Notes: a model not told the origin generated them from the sequence alone. A stretch of 64,000 nucleotides of DNA from Ambrosia x helenae (GCA_030844895.1 CM061234.1:11528043-11592042); one strand, 5' to 3'; counted from the stretch's first letter, positions 11,239-23,922 are shown. Program-made: numbers and translations.

Positions 11239-13195
11239 TATAGGTAGAGGATTCTATAGGAAAATTAATTTGTGTAAGAAGTGTAGGAAAGATTTATGGC
11301 CATAGGATCAACTTTTGAGATTAAGGGCATTTAAGCCTTTTTCACCAATTTTTAATTGGGTGTTGCTAAATGCACTCCATTTTTTTTATTTTTACTGCTT
11401 ACACTCCCCCCTAAAGTTTTTAAATAAATACAATATAACCTTACATTTTCTAGGTTATTAAAAATTGCATTAATAGGTATTCCTAATTATTCTAGGGGTT
11501 TATCCACTTTCAATAACATGACTTTTCAATATATATACTATCATACATACCATCACATTCCATAAACAATTTTTTGCATCTATAGGTTGTTACAAGAAAC
11601 ATAGAATTCAACTTTGAAGAATATACAACACCTTTTGATTGAGTCTTCTTGATACGTATAGTTATTCGTGTGAAAATGCTCTACTTTTTATATGTGTATG
11701 TATTAAATATATAGAATATCAAATAATACAGTGACAATCACTTGATTGAACCTAATTAATTGTGCCCCATATAATCGACGTAATCATTTGGGGCTTTTTT
11801 GTTGCTGTTCGATGAAACATATATAGGTGGGCAAGAATGAAACAAATATAAAATTTCAAATTATTTGTTTCAGTTTTTGTTGTTGTTCCTGTGTTGTGCA
11901 AATAGAGTTGTTTTGTTACTTAAAAGATCAAAAGCAAAGCCAATGGAAGAAGAAAAAATTCATGAAGCTGTGGATTCCATCAACGACCTTATCTCCAATA
12001 ACAAAAGTATAATGCTTTAATTAATTTGTTATATATAATTAAAGAGATGAATTTTGAAAATATGTAAAATGTTTATTTTGGAAAGGGAGTGCAAATAGTA
12101 AACAGAGGGGGTGCATTTAGCCAACCCCTTTTTAATTTTCCAAATCCCACCTAATTTAGCACATTCAATACAAATAAATTATCTAGTCATTTACTCATTT
12201 AATATCAAATTTTATCAGAACATCACTCTAAAAAAACTATATTCTATCATTACCAATTTATAAATCAAATTTTCACCCACTTCCTAAACCCACGATCCCC
12301 AAAGCCTTTTTTCGGTTCTTCATTTGATACGATCCCCATATCCTTTTTTATGGGTGTTGTCCATACATATATCGATATCAAGAATTATTATGAATTGAAT
12401 TTTGAATGTCATCGGAAAATACCAAGCATTTCACATCAGGATAACAACATGAGTGTTTTTAATAGATGCGAATCATGAGTATTTTTTATTAGATATGAAT
12501 CAGTAGTGTTTTATAGACTGTTTTTTACTAACGAATCAGCAGTGTTTTAAAAAACGAATCGTGAGTGTTTTTTAACATATACGAATCATGTTTAGTAAAA
12601 AAAAAAACTATTATTCGGATAGATCATAAAAAAATAAAGAAAGAAAACACTATTATTTTAAACCCACTATCATTGAGCTTTAAAACACTATTAGATCAGA
12701 AAAAAAACACTATTATTCCACCCATAAGCAGTATCAGCCCATACACAATTATATCCCAAAAAAACCCACTCTCAAGATTCTTAAAAAACCAACAAAAATT
12801 TAATTTATAAGATAAAATCATCAAAAAATTAAGCTTTATTTTAGCCACAATACCCAGTCAGTGTATCTATAGGGTGCGATGGTATCTGATCGCCCTGCAT
12901 GTTTAGTCGTTGGTTGTCGGCGGCGTGTGGATTTGAAACACTGAATGGGATTTTTCTCGGCGTGTAAATATGACTGTATAGACGTTTTGATGTGAGAAAA
13001 CACTGGTGTAAAGTTTACATCGGTGTAAATATGAATGTGAAGCACACCAGTGTAAAGATATTAAAAAATAGTTATATTAAAAAATAGTTATTAATCAAGT
13101 AAAGACAAAAACTCACATCCTTTGATCTCAACCATTGGATCATCAAGATCAATGGTCCATAAGAGTTCTCTACTCACAACTCGGTACAGTTCTCA
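11239..13195. mobile_element. Possible relative of the TA-tract element at 44,926-45,926
   Basis: The left edge GGTAGAGGATTCTATAGG follows a TATATA tract and matches the start of the 44,926 element. The interior (about 12,440-12,590) has degenerate units of the GCGAATCA...GTGTTTT repeat found there. The right edge is uncertain, and no coding frame is supported. Confidence 0.35.
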
Positions 13196-13197
13196 TA

Positions 13198-13457
13198 TTA
13201 TATATATATATATATATATATGGTAGGGTTCATGCGAGAACCACCATTTAGGGAGAGAACCAAGGAACCAATGTGAACACAACCAAAACAAAAAAACCTA
13301 AAAATCCCACCTCCACCCATTAAAAACCTAAACCCACCCACCCCCATCCCACACACCGCCCTAACCCCCCACATTGTGAAATGCACATGTGCAGCTAACC
13401 CCACAAACCCCCACCCCCACCCCCATCAATAATAAAAAGCAAACCCCCTTCCCACCA
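13198..13457. repeat. (TA)n tract followed by GGTAGGGTTC...GAGAACC repeat
   Basis: A (TA)11 tract is followed by GGTAGGGTTCATGCGAGAACC, the same kind of end as the one at 59,300-59,358 (inverted). The C-rich remainder (13,300-13,440) is non-coding. Confidence 0.5.
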
Positions 13458-14180
13458 TGTAACACCCTAACCGATGGCGGAAACATCGAGGTGTCACGAG
13501 GTAATGATTGTTCATAAGCTCGAGGTACTAAAATACAAATATTTATTTAATCACGATTAAGTGTCAAACATTACATTTTAAAATATTACATCAAATTACT
13601 AGAAACAAAGCATAAGTTTTTATTCTTGATGTCTAAGTCCAAGCCTTATGTGATAAACTTCAAGCATCTCCTAAAACATGTACAAAATAGTATATGTCAA
13701 CACACATTATGTTGGTGAGTACACTTAGTTAGTGTATGTATGATATAGGCATAAAAAGGTTTTACAATTCAAGTGTTATGATTTACTCCAGGCAATATGA
13801 TAAACACGTAAGCACACGATACGGGTCACAATCAAACCTTTATGTTGACAAAGACTAAAGAATTAACAATGACCCAAGACTTCCCTAATGCATAGGTATT
13901 TTCCATTAGGCGGGTTGTCAATCCAAATAGCGCTATTCATTGTTAAAGTCGGCTAGCAAAGATAATGATTATGTAACGATTGCAAGTATACTACGTTTAT
14001 GTCTCATCATCAAGCACAAGAATTCAAGCAGAACACGTGTATGAATTGTATGTAAAAACTTTTATGAGTATGTGTAAGTGTAAGTTTCATAGGTGTACAT
14101 GAATCACCCAAAAAGTGTAAGAAAAGATAAAAAGGGATAAGTCTACTCACTATTTTGCTAAGCACGATAAATCCAAATAA
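13458..14180 (+). mobile_element. LTR-like block A (TGTAACACCC start)
   Basis: Begins TGTAACACCCTAACCGATGG and shares start, spacing and internal words (GGCGGAAACAT, GTTGGTGAGTA, GGTTGTCAATCCAA) with 47,593-48,300. The TGTAACACC start is typical of Ty3/gypsy LTRs. No CA end, target duplication or coding region was found, so it is a solo or truncated piece. Confidence 0.45.
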
Positions 14181-15270
14181 ACTTGTCATGAGTTAGGACT
14201 AGGAATTCTGAAGAACTCAAACTATACGTATAAGAATACTAATAAGGGATATGTCTTAAAAGTCTAAGGCGTCCAGTATCTAAGGCGTTAGGATTTGTTA
14301 AATTATTTGGGGAAATAATGTTTTTATGAAAATATGTATTTAACGGTAAATATGTATCACGAAAGTATATTATGTTTTAAGTTTCATAAAATGACTAAGT
14401 AAACTAATTATTATCATATGAATATTTTGAATAAAAATATTCTAATTAATTTATATACAGGTTTTAGTTAATCATTTTAACTAAATATATAGCGATTATA
14501 ATGAATACATACTAATTAAACAAATGAGTCTAAGATTTACACTTATGATTTTCAGCTCTGAAATATTTTTATAGAAAAATATTTATAAAAGAGATTTTAT
14601 AGATGATATATAATTTAGATCATTTATTTATGTCTTATTAAGCATAAATAAGACTAAAATACAAGATAAACTTCAAAAAGGTTATTTTGATGAAAAATAG
14701 TTACCTTCTGATGAAAAATAATAGAAATAATTTTTCCACAATTTTTCTCAATTTACTTTTATTTAAAACTGATTTATTGAGTTTAATTCATGCTTTAAAT
14801 GATTAAAAATAGGAAAATCCATAAAACGTATTATTTTCTGAACTAAAAATTTTTCTTTAAGTTTCTGATGGTTAGAGATAACTTCACAAAAAGTTTGGGA
14901 TTTAAATCCTTTAAAATCAATTTTTTTATCAATTTATTATGATAAAAAGGATTTAAATCAATAACTATTCGAAAATAATTTATTTTCTAAAAGATAAAAA
15001 TATTATAATATTCTACATGATGTCAAGATACTATACCTAATGTTCCATAATTTTTGGAACAAGAATGAATTTATTATGAATTTTATTCGTTTAAAGCTAA
15101 TTAAACAAATAAAATTAGATAACATGTAAAAGCGTTTCAAAACAGAGGGAAAATGACATGAAAATTATTCTAACATATTCATATATATATTTTCACCAAT
15201 TTTCGTGTTATCAGATGTGAAACCGGCGCGGTAAACGGCCAAAAACGCAGGGTTTTGGAGAACGCGGCCT
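14181..15270. other. AT-rich DNA, probable continuation of block A
   Basis: No gene. Its very AT-rich composition resembles 48,300-49,050, which follows block B in the same order. Confidence 0.4.
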
Positions 15271-15301
15271 CTCCACTCCCAACAAACTACTAGGCCGCCA
15301 T

Positions 15302-15503
15302 CACTCCCAACTTGTAACTTATTATCATCGACTACTCCTAAACTAACCGAACTCTAACCCAGCTAGGTTTTTTTTTTGACGTGTCACTTTTTTGTTGACG
15401 TGGCATGTTAACCTGACAGTTTGGCACTGTTGCAAAAACTAACTGGGTTAGGGTTCAGTTAGTTTGAGAGTGGTAAAAGAAAAAAAGTTGCAAGTTGGGA
15501 GTG
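15302..15503. repeat. Foldback element (202 bp)
   Basis: Ends CACTCCCAACTTG...CAAGTTGGGAGTG, with arms of about 70 bp that pair imperfectly. A second outer pair of the same end lies at 15,274 and 15,600. No direct target duplication seen. Confidence 0.65.
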
Positions 15504-15516
15504 CTGACTGCTAAGT

Positions 15517-15586
15517 CAGTGGCAGATGTATACTAGAAGCATGGGAACATCCGTTACCCCTCGATATTTTTCTAGATCCGCCACTA
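15517..15586. mobile_element. Truncated copy of the CAGTGGCGGATC hAT MITE
   Basis: CAGTGGCAGATG at the left and CTAGATCCGCCACT at the right match the ends of the 7,109 MITE, with CCGTTACCCCTC between. No clear 8-bp duplication. Confidence 0.45.
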
Positions 15587-16139
15587 GGCCAAGTGGTTAG
15601 TTGGGAGTAAAAACGGTCAACACGTGAAAGTTGAGGTTATTAAAATCCAACGACCTTGGGTAAAAACAATACCATATTCAGAAGAAAAAAAAAAAAAAAA
15701 AAACACAACAATAAGCAGACCAAAACAACACAATGGATAAAAAAAATACAATATCAATACGAAAACATTATATGCAGCGAAACACACAAATGAACAGACC
15801 AGATAACACAATGGACTTGAGAAAAATTCCACTTGAAAAACACTTAAAATCTCATTTTATATCTAATTTTTATGTATCAATATTATACTCGTTGAAAGAT
15901 AAAAAGAGCTGTTCATTAATGTGATGAAACTTAATTTTTAAAAAATTTTCATACAAGAAGTTATTAAACAGTCATAAAAAAAAAAAAAAGTAATATCCTC
16001 GTATATTCTTAAGGGACTACAGAATCCATTCTAGGACTCAAGAGCATTGAGCAATAGATCATATCAAAAGCTAGAAAAAGGAAATCTTACAACTCTTGTA
16101 GATTGCTGATGCCTTAGGAGAGTACATCTCATCATCATA

Positions 16140-16345
16140 CACAGTTAATCTCACCTATAGCAAAGCTAAGGTAGAGTCTGAGGAGCGTAAGATGTAGACA
16201 GCCTTACCTCTATCCCTAAGAATAGAGAGGCTGCTTCCAGTGAGACCCCCCGGCTCGATGTGGTTTGGTATCAAGCCTTGGACATAAGGCATAAAATACT
16301 TAGCAATCGGGACAAACCCGATCGGTGCATGTACCCCTTTGTCTT
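16140..16345. mobile_element. Possible Au-type SINE fragment
   Basis: Contains GTAGACAGCCTTACCTCTA, AGAGAGGCTGCTTCC and CCCCGGCTCGA in the order recalled for angiosperm Au-type SINEs. Ends and target duplication were not identified, so the call rests on resemblance only. Confidence 0.35.
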
Positions 16346-16454
16346 TTGGCTATCCACGCCACCACATGATGCATGATTAACCGTCCATCGTTTTTAACGT
16401 TATTTTCACGAAATTAGTAAAATAATGTTAGGAGAGTATATCTATCTACACTTA

Positions 16455-16713
16455 GACCGACCGGAGTGGGGGCGGGAAGGGGGGGGGGGGCGGGAGGGAT
16501 TCCACCAGCGTGGGGGGAGAGGTGGTACCACGTGGCGAGCATTGGTTGGGCCAGCTTTTTTTTTTTTTTTTAACTTTAACACAATATAATATTATTTCCT
16601 TCCCCCCTCTCTTTCCCCCTTCCACTCCCCACAATTATTTTCCCCCCCTCAAGGATCCCACAAGTGCCACATGACGCTTCATCCCCCTTTTTCCCCCACC
16701 ACTCCTTATAGTC
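16455..16713. mobile_element. Harbinger-type MITE, family M, copy 1 (259 bp)
   Basis: Ends GACCGACCGGAGTGG and CCACTCCTTATAGTC, flanked by TTA at 16,452-16,454 and 16,714-16,716. The interior (TTCCACTCCCCACAATT, GTGCCACATG) is shared with 38,559-38,847 and 41,794-42,122. It lies in the 3' flank of the ABCG locus. Confidence 0.75.
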
Positions 16714-17107
16714 TTAAAGAAAGACGCATTTGGTGATCACTACCACCATAGTGAGAAGTTGTAACAGTTATCATTTAGAGGGAATTCAGCTTGTGATGAA
16801 GAAGAAAACAGTACTTAATTTAGAATAAAGGAGGCAATCGATAGTGAAGTAGTAACCTTAACTGAAAGCACTATACAATGTTACGTTTGTGTTGAAGTCA
16901 TTCTCTTCCTTCATTTCTAGTTGTCACTGGACTGCTGCTCATAAAAATTGACAATTGTTCATGATCAATATTGGTAAGGAGTAATTAAGGAGATATGATT
17001 AACGCAGACTTATTTTAACCTTGAAAATATACTTCAAGATACAAGCTAGCTTCATTACATAATATGTGTATAGATAAAAGAGACTCGCTACATGAATTCT
17101 AGTTTCA

Positions 17108-20100
17108 TCAAGTTGCATTAAAGAAGATTGCTCTAATCATAGGCTTCATGTTCTCTTTGATCTTTATAATACTAAAGAGTAATACCCTATATACAACCAC
17201 CATACCAAATATTATTCCAAGATCGACCCACTTAGAATATCCCATCTCTACTTGCAATAAATCCTTCAATATCTTGTCTCCATGAACCCTAGGACCACCC
17301 GCATACTCAGGAAACATAAGGCCATGAAACTCATTTTTGTACAATCCTTGTAATGCATACTTGTGGAATGAAACATGGTATATAGGGTATCTCCACAATA
17401 CTTGAGGTAGATCATTTGGCAACCTAAAAAATCCCGCACTTAGTATCATCAAACCTTGGATTCCAGCACCTGTTATTATGCCCATGAGCAAATTTGGCAC
17501 GATGGTTGCTACGATCATCATGAGGCATTCAACAAGTAACATTGATGCGAAGAGCACTAATGCAAAGTAAGTGAATTGTTCATATTCTCTCTGAAGGCCA
17601 ACAAGCGAGTAAGCTATAACCCCTGGGATAAAAGATAAGAGAAGTAGGTAGGGCGTTGAGGAGATCGCGTGGCTAATAACAAATGATCCAACCCCATAAT
17701 GCCCATTCAATCGTTCCCATTGAAAGACCTACACATATTTTATCGCAACAAGGATGTTAAATAAGGAATTTGGTAAAACCACATTATATTTCTTCTACAT
17801 CACATGAAATGGATCAACAAACCTTATATTCCTCAATGAAGGAGGGGAAACCGCCAATAGCCATGATGGTAAGGAATGAAGAGATATACATGAGCATTGA
17901 AATCCTAGCCTGTAATTGTGAACCACAACAAAGTGTTCTTAATATTCGTTGGTAGATATGCGAAAGACAAAGAGGTTATTAAGGTTATTAACATACGTTT
18001 AAGGAGCTAAATCCATAACCAAGATGGTAGAAGACTGTTCCCACCGAAAATCCCAAAGCAATATATATACCAAGCCTTAACCAATAATATCCTACATCGC
18101 GATACATATTTATAAATGATCTTCGTACAAGCACCCAACATTGAGTAATGAAACTAGCCTCCGGGCTTTGTGCTTTTGCAGTCAGGCCTTTTTCCTTCAG
18201 AATTCAAAATTGTGACTATCAGTTACTGATTTCAGTGTAGACCTTGGTTAAAATAAGAGCACATAGTGAGATCTATACCTGTCCACATATAGCAGCTATT
18301 TCTGCTTTGACATCCATGTATATCTCAGATGACTTGTAGGATTCAGAGAGTCCTTCCACTACTTTCTCAACAGCTAAATGTCCACTGGCATGGTCCTAAA
18401 AGTGGGTACAGAAGAACAATTAGTTGAACAAAACGGTAATAGACTGAATCTCATGACAAATAATGGTTGGGTTAATCGGGTTTGTTCACAGGTCTCACGG
18501 GTCATGGGTCAGCAGGATTAACTGGTCATAGGTCATGTAAACAGGTCACGTACTGAACAGGTAACGGTTTATAGATAAAGAAGTGGTCTAGTATTGACCA
18601 AGTTTTATGGGATGTGAACGTGTGACTTGGAGATGATTTAGTTGTTACAATGTTTGTTTTGTTTGTTATATATGCAAGTCTTTATTGTAGTTTGTGTTTT
18701 TTTTCAATCATCTCTCGTGTAAGTCATTTGAAATTTGTTGCGAGTTTACCTGCTATCCTCTTGTTTTAGTTTTAGCAAGGTAGGATTTGCAAGTCAAAAT
18801 GGGGTCACTACAAGAAAATTGACCATTTGCTACAAAAGTTTTCCTATGGAAAAAAAATGCGCCACAAATTTTGACAAAGTTGCTACGCATTTGTGATGAC
18901 AAAAAAACTTTAATTTCTTTTAACAAATTTGCTACACAATAGAGATAAATACTTAGGAAATTGCATAGGAAATGCATCGCAAATTTCCTACACCATATAT
19001 ACGTAGAAAATGCGTTGAAAATTGCGTAGTAAATGTGTACTAAATGGTTTCCGACTAGGTTTTTTCCAACATCAAGATTTCGTAGAAAATGCGTTGAAAA
19101 AATTGAGCCCCCCCCCCCCCGATTCGATAACCAAGCTTCGCCCCTGGGTTGAGGCGCACCTTGTTGCCCGCCTACCTGTTATCCTGTTGTAATTTGTTAT
19201 GATTTTTCTTAATGAAATCTATATTCATACAAAAAACACACATAAAAAATGAAGTTTTATACAGAGAAGAGTTCCAAATTGGGCCTGAATCAACATTAAA
19301 TACCTTATAAAAATCAGACTTTAATTTTACAATAAACATGATCTTCTATGGGAACTATTACTCAACATAACAATAAACATGTGTTTGGCAATTTAGTAAA
19401 GAGCTACCTCATCAAAGTCTGTGTTGATAGTTATGAGAAAGTGATCTGCAGGATTTTGTAGATCAGGACAAGGAAAACCATTTGCTGCAAAAAACTGATT
19501 ATAACAACAAAAGTAGTTAGCATAATTATTTTGTTATAATTGTAATTTGAAGAATTTTTATTATCATCATAAGATGACGATTACCTGATTTGCTGCAAAA
19601 GTAGGACCAAAATATATCATTTTTTCCCAACGAGATAAGACACAGATTATTAAAAAGCCCGAAAACATGGCTACTCGGTTGATGGATGGCTGCTAAAACT
19701 GTCATCCCATATTGTCGAGTAAGCTTAACAATCCGGTCCATGATATAATATGACGCTGCACTGTCAAGACCACTCGTAGGCTCATCAAGCAAGAGAATTT
19801 TAGGGTGTGCGAGGAGTTCCAAGCAGATGCTTAGACGTCGTTTTTGGCCACCACTAAGTCCTTTGATTCCCCAACCACCTATTCTTGTGTTTATGGATTC
19901 ATGAAGCCCCATCTCCCTTATAATTTTGTCTGCTCTTTCCCACTTCTGTGATCTTGGCATGGACTTCGGCAGTTGCAGTTCAGCTGAGTAGTATACGGTT
20001 TCTTTAACCGTTAAAGTCCAGGTTAAAACTTGTTCTTGAGTCATATAAGCCTATGCAAATATTATATAGTTTTACTCAAAGTTCACGTTCTAAACAAACA

Positions 20101-20945
20101 AACAAACGTAATGATGATAGTGAAGTTGCACCAAACAAGACCCCTCATTGAACATCTAAAAAAATTGGAAGCGAAAATGATATGAACCTGGAAGAAAAAA
20201 TGCAAGCTTGTGTTCATTGTGTTCCTTTCTTGTACTAGAATGCTCTAAATAAAAACAAATGTGACTCACTAAAGACACATACACATACCATAGTGCCATA
20301 TGTGAGTCTTTGCTTCCTTCCATTTATTAGAACGCTTCCGGTCCTCCTTATGTTTGTCGCCAACCGCCCTGCGGTTGTAAGCAACAAAGATCTGAGACCA
20401 TAGTTGAGACAAGTATCAAGTAATTTAAGAACCTAACCATTTGGTAAATACTATTCAAATTTTACTCAAACTTTATGACTAGCTGTTGTGAAAGATAAAT
20501 AGAATAAATGGTGTAGGCCAATGCCAATGCCTATTCAGATATTGGCCCATCTCACTTCATTAATGCAAATATTTTTGTTTTATTCGTTGGATTTCATCAT
20601 TTCACGTATCAGTTAATTTGGATTTAACCAATTTGGAACACGTGCTTGGGTCAGATGGATAGTTACATACATACCAGCCAAAGAATCTAGAAGAGTAGAT
20701 TTGCCACAACCAGAGGGACCCATAATGGCCACAATCTCTCCTGGTTTAGCATAACCAGTTGCACCACAAAGTATGGTTTTACATCCATTAGAGCTTGACA
20801 CCGAGACTTGAAGCTCGTCCCATGTCAAATGGGCTCCGCTCCTTTTCTTCGTCACAAGAGACTCCGAATCAACCATTTCAACCCCCCATCTTCCTTCTTC
20901 ATCTTGTACTGGGCATATATCATTGTTATGTAGTACACTACCCAT
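17108..20945 (-). pseudogene. ABCG (white-brown complex) half-transporter, 8 exons, 1-bp frameshift
   Basis: ABCG half-transporters dimerise in the plasma membrane. The nearest relatives by eye are ABCG11/12/15, which export cuticular lipids; the substrate here is unknown. Exons (minus): 20,945-20,675; 20,368-20,289; 20,050-19,585; 19,494-19,408; 18,395-18,279; 18,194-17,997; 17,909-17,823; 17,728-17,108. All have GT/AG ends and matching phases, and the total is about 641 residues. The NBD comes first: Walker A GPSGCGKST (76-84), signature LSGGQ (182-186), Walker B ILLLDE (202-207), H-loop HQPSS (240). The ABC-2 membrane domain follows, with GYYWLRL, GGFPSF, NGHYGV, MGIIIGAG-like and GFFRLPND motifs. 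In exon 3, after LISLGK, a run of six A (five needed) shifts the frame. The expected MIYFGPTFAANQ lies in the next frame and joins exon 4 (FFAANGFPCPD) in phase. Uncorrected, translation stops early in exon 4 and the whole membrane domain is lost. This is a homopolymer error or a true null allele. Confidence 0.88.
18806..19107. mobile_element. CACTA-like fragment inside ABCG intron 4
   Basis: Starts CACTACAAGAAAATTGACC and contains repeated GCTAC/GCGTAGAAAATGCG words of CACTA subterminal type. It ends near a C-run. No second terminus was seen, and it lies wholly within the intron between exons 4 and 5. Confidence 0.45.
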
Positions 20946-20973
20946 TGAGGATCAAACGTCAATGTATAGAAAT

Positions 20974-20977
<4 letters not shown>

Positions 20978-21044
<67 letters not shown>
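20978..21044. repeat. (GA)n tract in ABCG 5' leader
   Basis: About 33 GA units (CT on the coding strand) between the ATG at 20,945 and the TATA box at 21,094. It probably lies in the transcribed 5' leader. Confidence 0.9.
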
Positions 21045-21047
<3 letters not shown>

Positions 21048-21087
21048 TTGTAGTTTAGAAATAGTGGGAAGAGTACGTATGGGCTGA

Positions 21088-21094
21088 ATTTATA
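21088..21094 (-). promoter_or_regulatory. TATA box of the ABCG gene
   Basis: On the minus strand, CTATAAATTC lies about 150 bp before the ATG, upstream of the CT-rich leader. Position and sequence fit a core promoter. Confidence 0.5.
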
Positions 21095-21299
21095 GCAAGA
21101 GCATGGCAATCTTAGTTCTGTGGATGTAATTTCTGTGGAGAGAAATGCATGTACTCATGTATTTATAAATCTAAACAAACAAATGCCAAAATAAATAAGT
21201 GGCGGAACTTAAAACATGAAAGTTTGTGTGGGGAAGAGGTGAAAGTATTACACTAGAAAACCCAATTTTTTTAAAAAAAAACCACAAAGTTAGATGAAA

Positions 21300-21698
21300 G
21301 GTATGTTTAGCAAGTAGGTTTTAAGAGCTTTTTAAAAGGTTCAAGCTTTTAAAAAAAAACTCCTACTCAATAAAGAGCCTTTTTGGGTTGAAGGAGCTAG
21401 AAGCTTTTAGGTTAGGGAAAAAGCTCTATAGTGAAAAGCTACTAGTACTAGCGTTTAAGAAAAAGTTTTACTAGCTACAAGCTTTTAATTAGTAAATGAT
21501 ACAAGTACCCATTCTATTTTAAAAATAAAATAAAAACCTTTCTTACAAGCTTTTAATTATATGTTATTTTGGTCATTTTATACATTTTATTAAAAACTCA
21601 AGCTACTCTGCCAAACAACAAAATATATTTAAAAAGCTTCTAGCTACCATCTTGCAGCTAACAGCTTCCAGCCACCAGCTAGTTTTGCCAAACATACC
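21300..21698. mobile_element. MITE with GGTATGTTTRGCAA inverted ends (399 bp)
   Basis: Left end GGTATGTTTAGCAAG and right end TTTTGCCAAACATACC are inverted repeats. The interior is rich in AAGCTTTT words. The target duplication is not evident. It lies upstream of the ABCG promoter. Confidence 0.6.
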
Positions 21699-21699
21699 C

Positions 21700-22117
21700 G
21701 AATGATGATTGTTGTAGCTGCATTGTATATTTGTTTTTGTCGATGTTGTGTTGTATTTGTCGAAGCACGATGAATTGATAAATGTGGCCTGCAAGAATAT
21801 GGTAAATTTGTATTATATTTCGCTTTTTAGACTTGTAAAACATGATTATATTTGGGCTACTAGATAGGAGAGGAACAACTACAAATAAGTCACATTATGT
21901 AAACGACATAGGCTGAAACTCTAACTTTTGCCCCTCACTATGTTCTGCCCTAGCAAAAATATAATCATGCGATTACTAATTATAAAAGTGAAAATATATT
22001 CTTTAGTGTTCATAGGAAAATTTTATATCAAAAGTGAACAAACATGCAACAACTTGAGCGGTATACTTTTGGATGCAAAACCAAGACTTTTTAAACCACA
22101 TTCATATGTTTTGGAAT
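21700..22117. other. Intergenic DNA
   Basis: No gene or repeat recognised between the MITE and the Mutator-like element. Confidence 0.6.
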
Positions 22118-22126
22118 CATAACATT

Positions 22127-23190
22127 GAATCATTTATATTAGTAGTGGACTTATTTTTTTAGAAATTACTTTTGGGGGGTATTGGGGGAAAAAAGTGATT
22201 TTGGTGATGTAAGGAAGTGGTTTGGCGGCATCTAACAAATACAACATTGATGCCGCCAAATGGGAACTTAACATTGAAGCCGCCAATTGAGATGGCCATA
22301 TTGATGCCGCCAAATGGGATGTCCACATTGATGCCGCCAATTGATTTCTCACTTTCATTTCTTATATAAACCGAGCCCCTCTGCCCATTCTCTCCATCCC
22401 ATTCCACACCTAAACAAATACATTATAACCACAATAAAACCCCCATTTACAACACACTGTTTTCTGCGGGGATAAGCCATGTTGTGGCGTCCCTCTTTCT
22501 GGGGTCCAAGAAAGCGCGGTCTTTGGATCGGTGTTACATCCACATGAAACTACTTGGATCGATGTTACATCCACACGTGGTATAACACGTGTTGAATGCA
22601 ACGTTGTCTTTGTAGTTTATAATATTTTGCCGTTGGTTGTCGGTGGTGCTCTCAATCTCCAGTCTACCAAACCCGGACATTCCAACGGCATAATTAGGGG
22701 AGTCAACTTTCCAGACAAAGGCTGTAGGGCAAGGCCATCCGGTGTTGAAGAATCACACCATGTGATTAGCGACGTCGAAGACATCGGATGATGCGGTTCT
22801 TCACCGTGCTACTCTTGTATGGCAGCCTGGGTTGACCATTGGGTACCTGTAGATTTCGTACACATGTTCAACAGATCGATTGATGTTCCCCTGTTTGATT
22901 CAGATGGGATCGATCTTGGAATGTGAGAAACGGAAACCATTGGGTACCTGTAGATTTCGTACACATGTTCAACTGATTGATTTATGTTCCCCTGTTTGAT
23001 TCAGATGGGTTCCCCTGGAATGTGAGAAACGGAAACTTAATGAACTCGGTAGATTGTATAGTTTGATTGAGTAGTTTGGAATTGGTGATCTCGGAAATAA
23101 ACTGTCTTGTAACTCGGTAGGCTGTATAGTTTGATTGAGTAGTTTGGAAAAATAGTTGTTAAGTAAATTTGTAATATTTGTTTTAAATAA
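22127..23190 (+). repeat. Left long terminal inverted repeat of the MULE
   Basis: Pairs with 25,385-26,941 almost end to end. It contains GGCGGCATCAA-type short repeats near the tip, a 101-bp tandem duplication (22,836-22,936 and 22,937-23,034) and a second tandem pair of about 67 bp (from about 23,045). Short frames in this arm mirror those in the right arm and are not genes. Confidence 0.85.
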
Positions 23191-23325
23191 AGCTATCATT
23201 ATTAACTTGCCCGTTTTCAATCGTTGGGTGGTGGTCCTTGATTCCCGTACCCATCATTATGCTGGGGATGGAAATGTAAATCACTAACATTGTTAAACAT
23301 TAATAGGAGAAACAACAATACATAA

Positions 23326-23922
23326 TCAAGTTACATGACGAGAAGTTGCTTCACAACGGCATTTGTATAGCTCATCTGCCATGTGTCGTCGATAATTCAC
23401 ACAAGCATCTTCGACGTCGATTTGTAGCGACAACGACTTTTTTCTCACAAGCCTATCCATCATCATACAAACCAAGACACCAGCATTATCAACCTTTCCC
23501 TTGTCTTGGGGCACATCTAATTCAACTAAACCTTCAGAAATTGGTGTTTTGTCCACGCGATTAGACTTCAGCCAGTAACGAATACGTTTTAGAAACCATT
23601 CGAAAAAAAGCCTAATCATCTCCATATAGTGAGAAACTTCGCGTCGCCTTTCGTTTCTCCATCTCTTATCAGTCCAATATTGGGTAATTACCATGTTTCT
23701 TAGATCAATTAGGATAAGCAGCCAGTCTCCCACCCCCATCGATAAAGGAAGGTAAATGCGGTCAACTTCCCAGAATGGCGGGTAGGGTTCCATTCTTCCA
23801 GCCATGTCGAGGGCAACTGAAGAATTCGAGTCCTTCATTTCATCATAGAAGGCAGGGGGTAAAACTGTCCAACGTAGCTGTGAAGCAGGATCTCTTAAAA
23901 GCTTTGCTTGTCTAAGTCGCAT
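23326..23922 (-). pseudogene. Ulp1/SENP-like peptidase fragment, catalytic residues lost
   Basis: A 198-residue frame resembles the C-terminal half of transposon-borne Ulp1 (C48) peptidases: W-x-VDRIYLPLSMG, then ILIDL, then VPQ and AGVLVCMMMDRLV. In active members a His-Trp pair lies in the first motif and an Asp-Cys-Gly in the last. Here the first reads GDW and the last reads DNAG, so the catalytic His and Cys positions are occupied by other residues. Only the oxyanion Gln (VPQ) remains. The frame runs antisense to, and head-to-head with, the transposase remnant 67 bp away. No peptidase activity is expected. Confidence 0.7.

Noticed and set aside
20795..21109. Overlapping Arg/Glu and Ser/Leu repeat frames at the ABCG start
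   Set aside because: Shadows of ABCG exon 1 and the (GA)n leader tract.
22134..22791. Several short frames in the left MULE arm
   Set aside because: The same frames appear inverted in the right arm, so they are terminal repeat sequence without a known domain.
23346..23564. Plus-strand 72-codon frame
   Set aside because: Antisense shadow of the Ulp1-like fragment.
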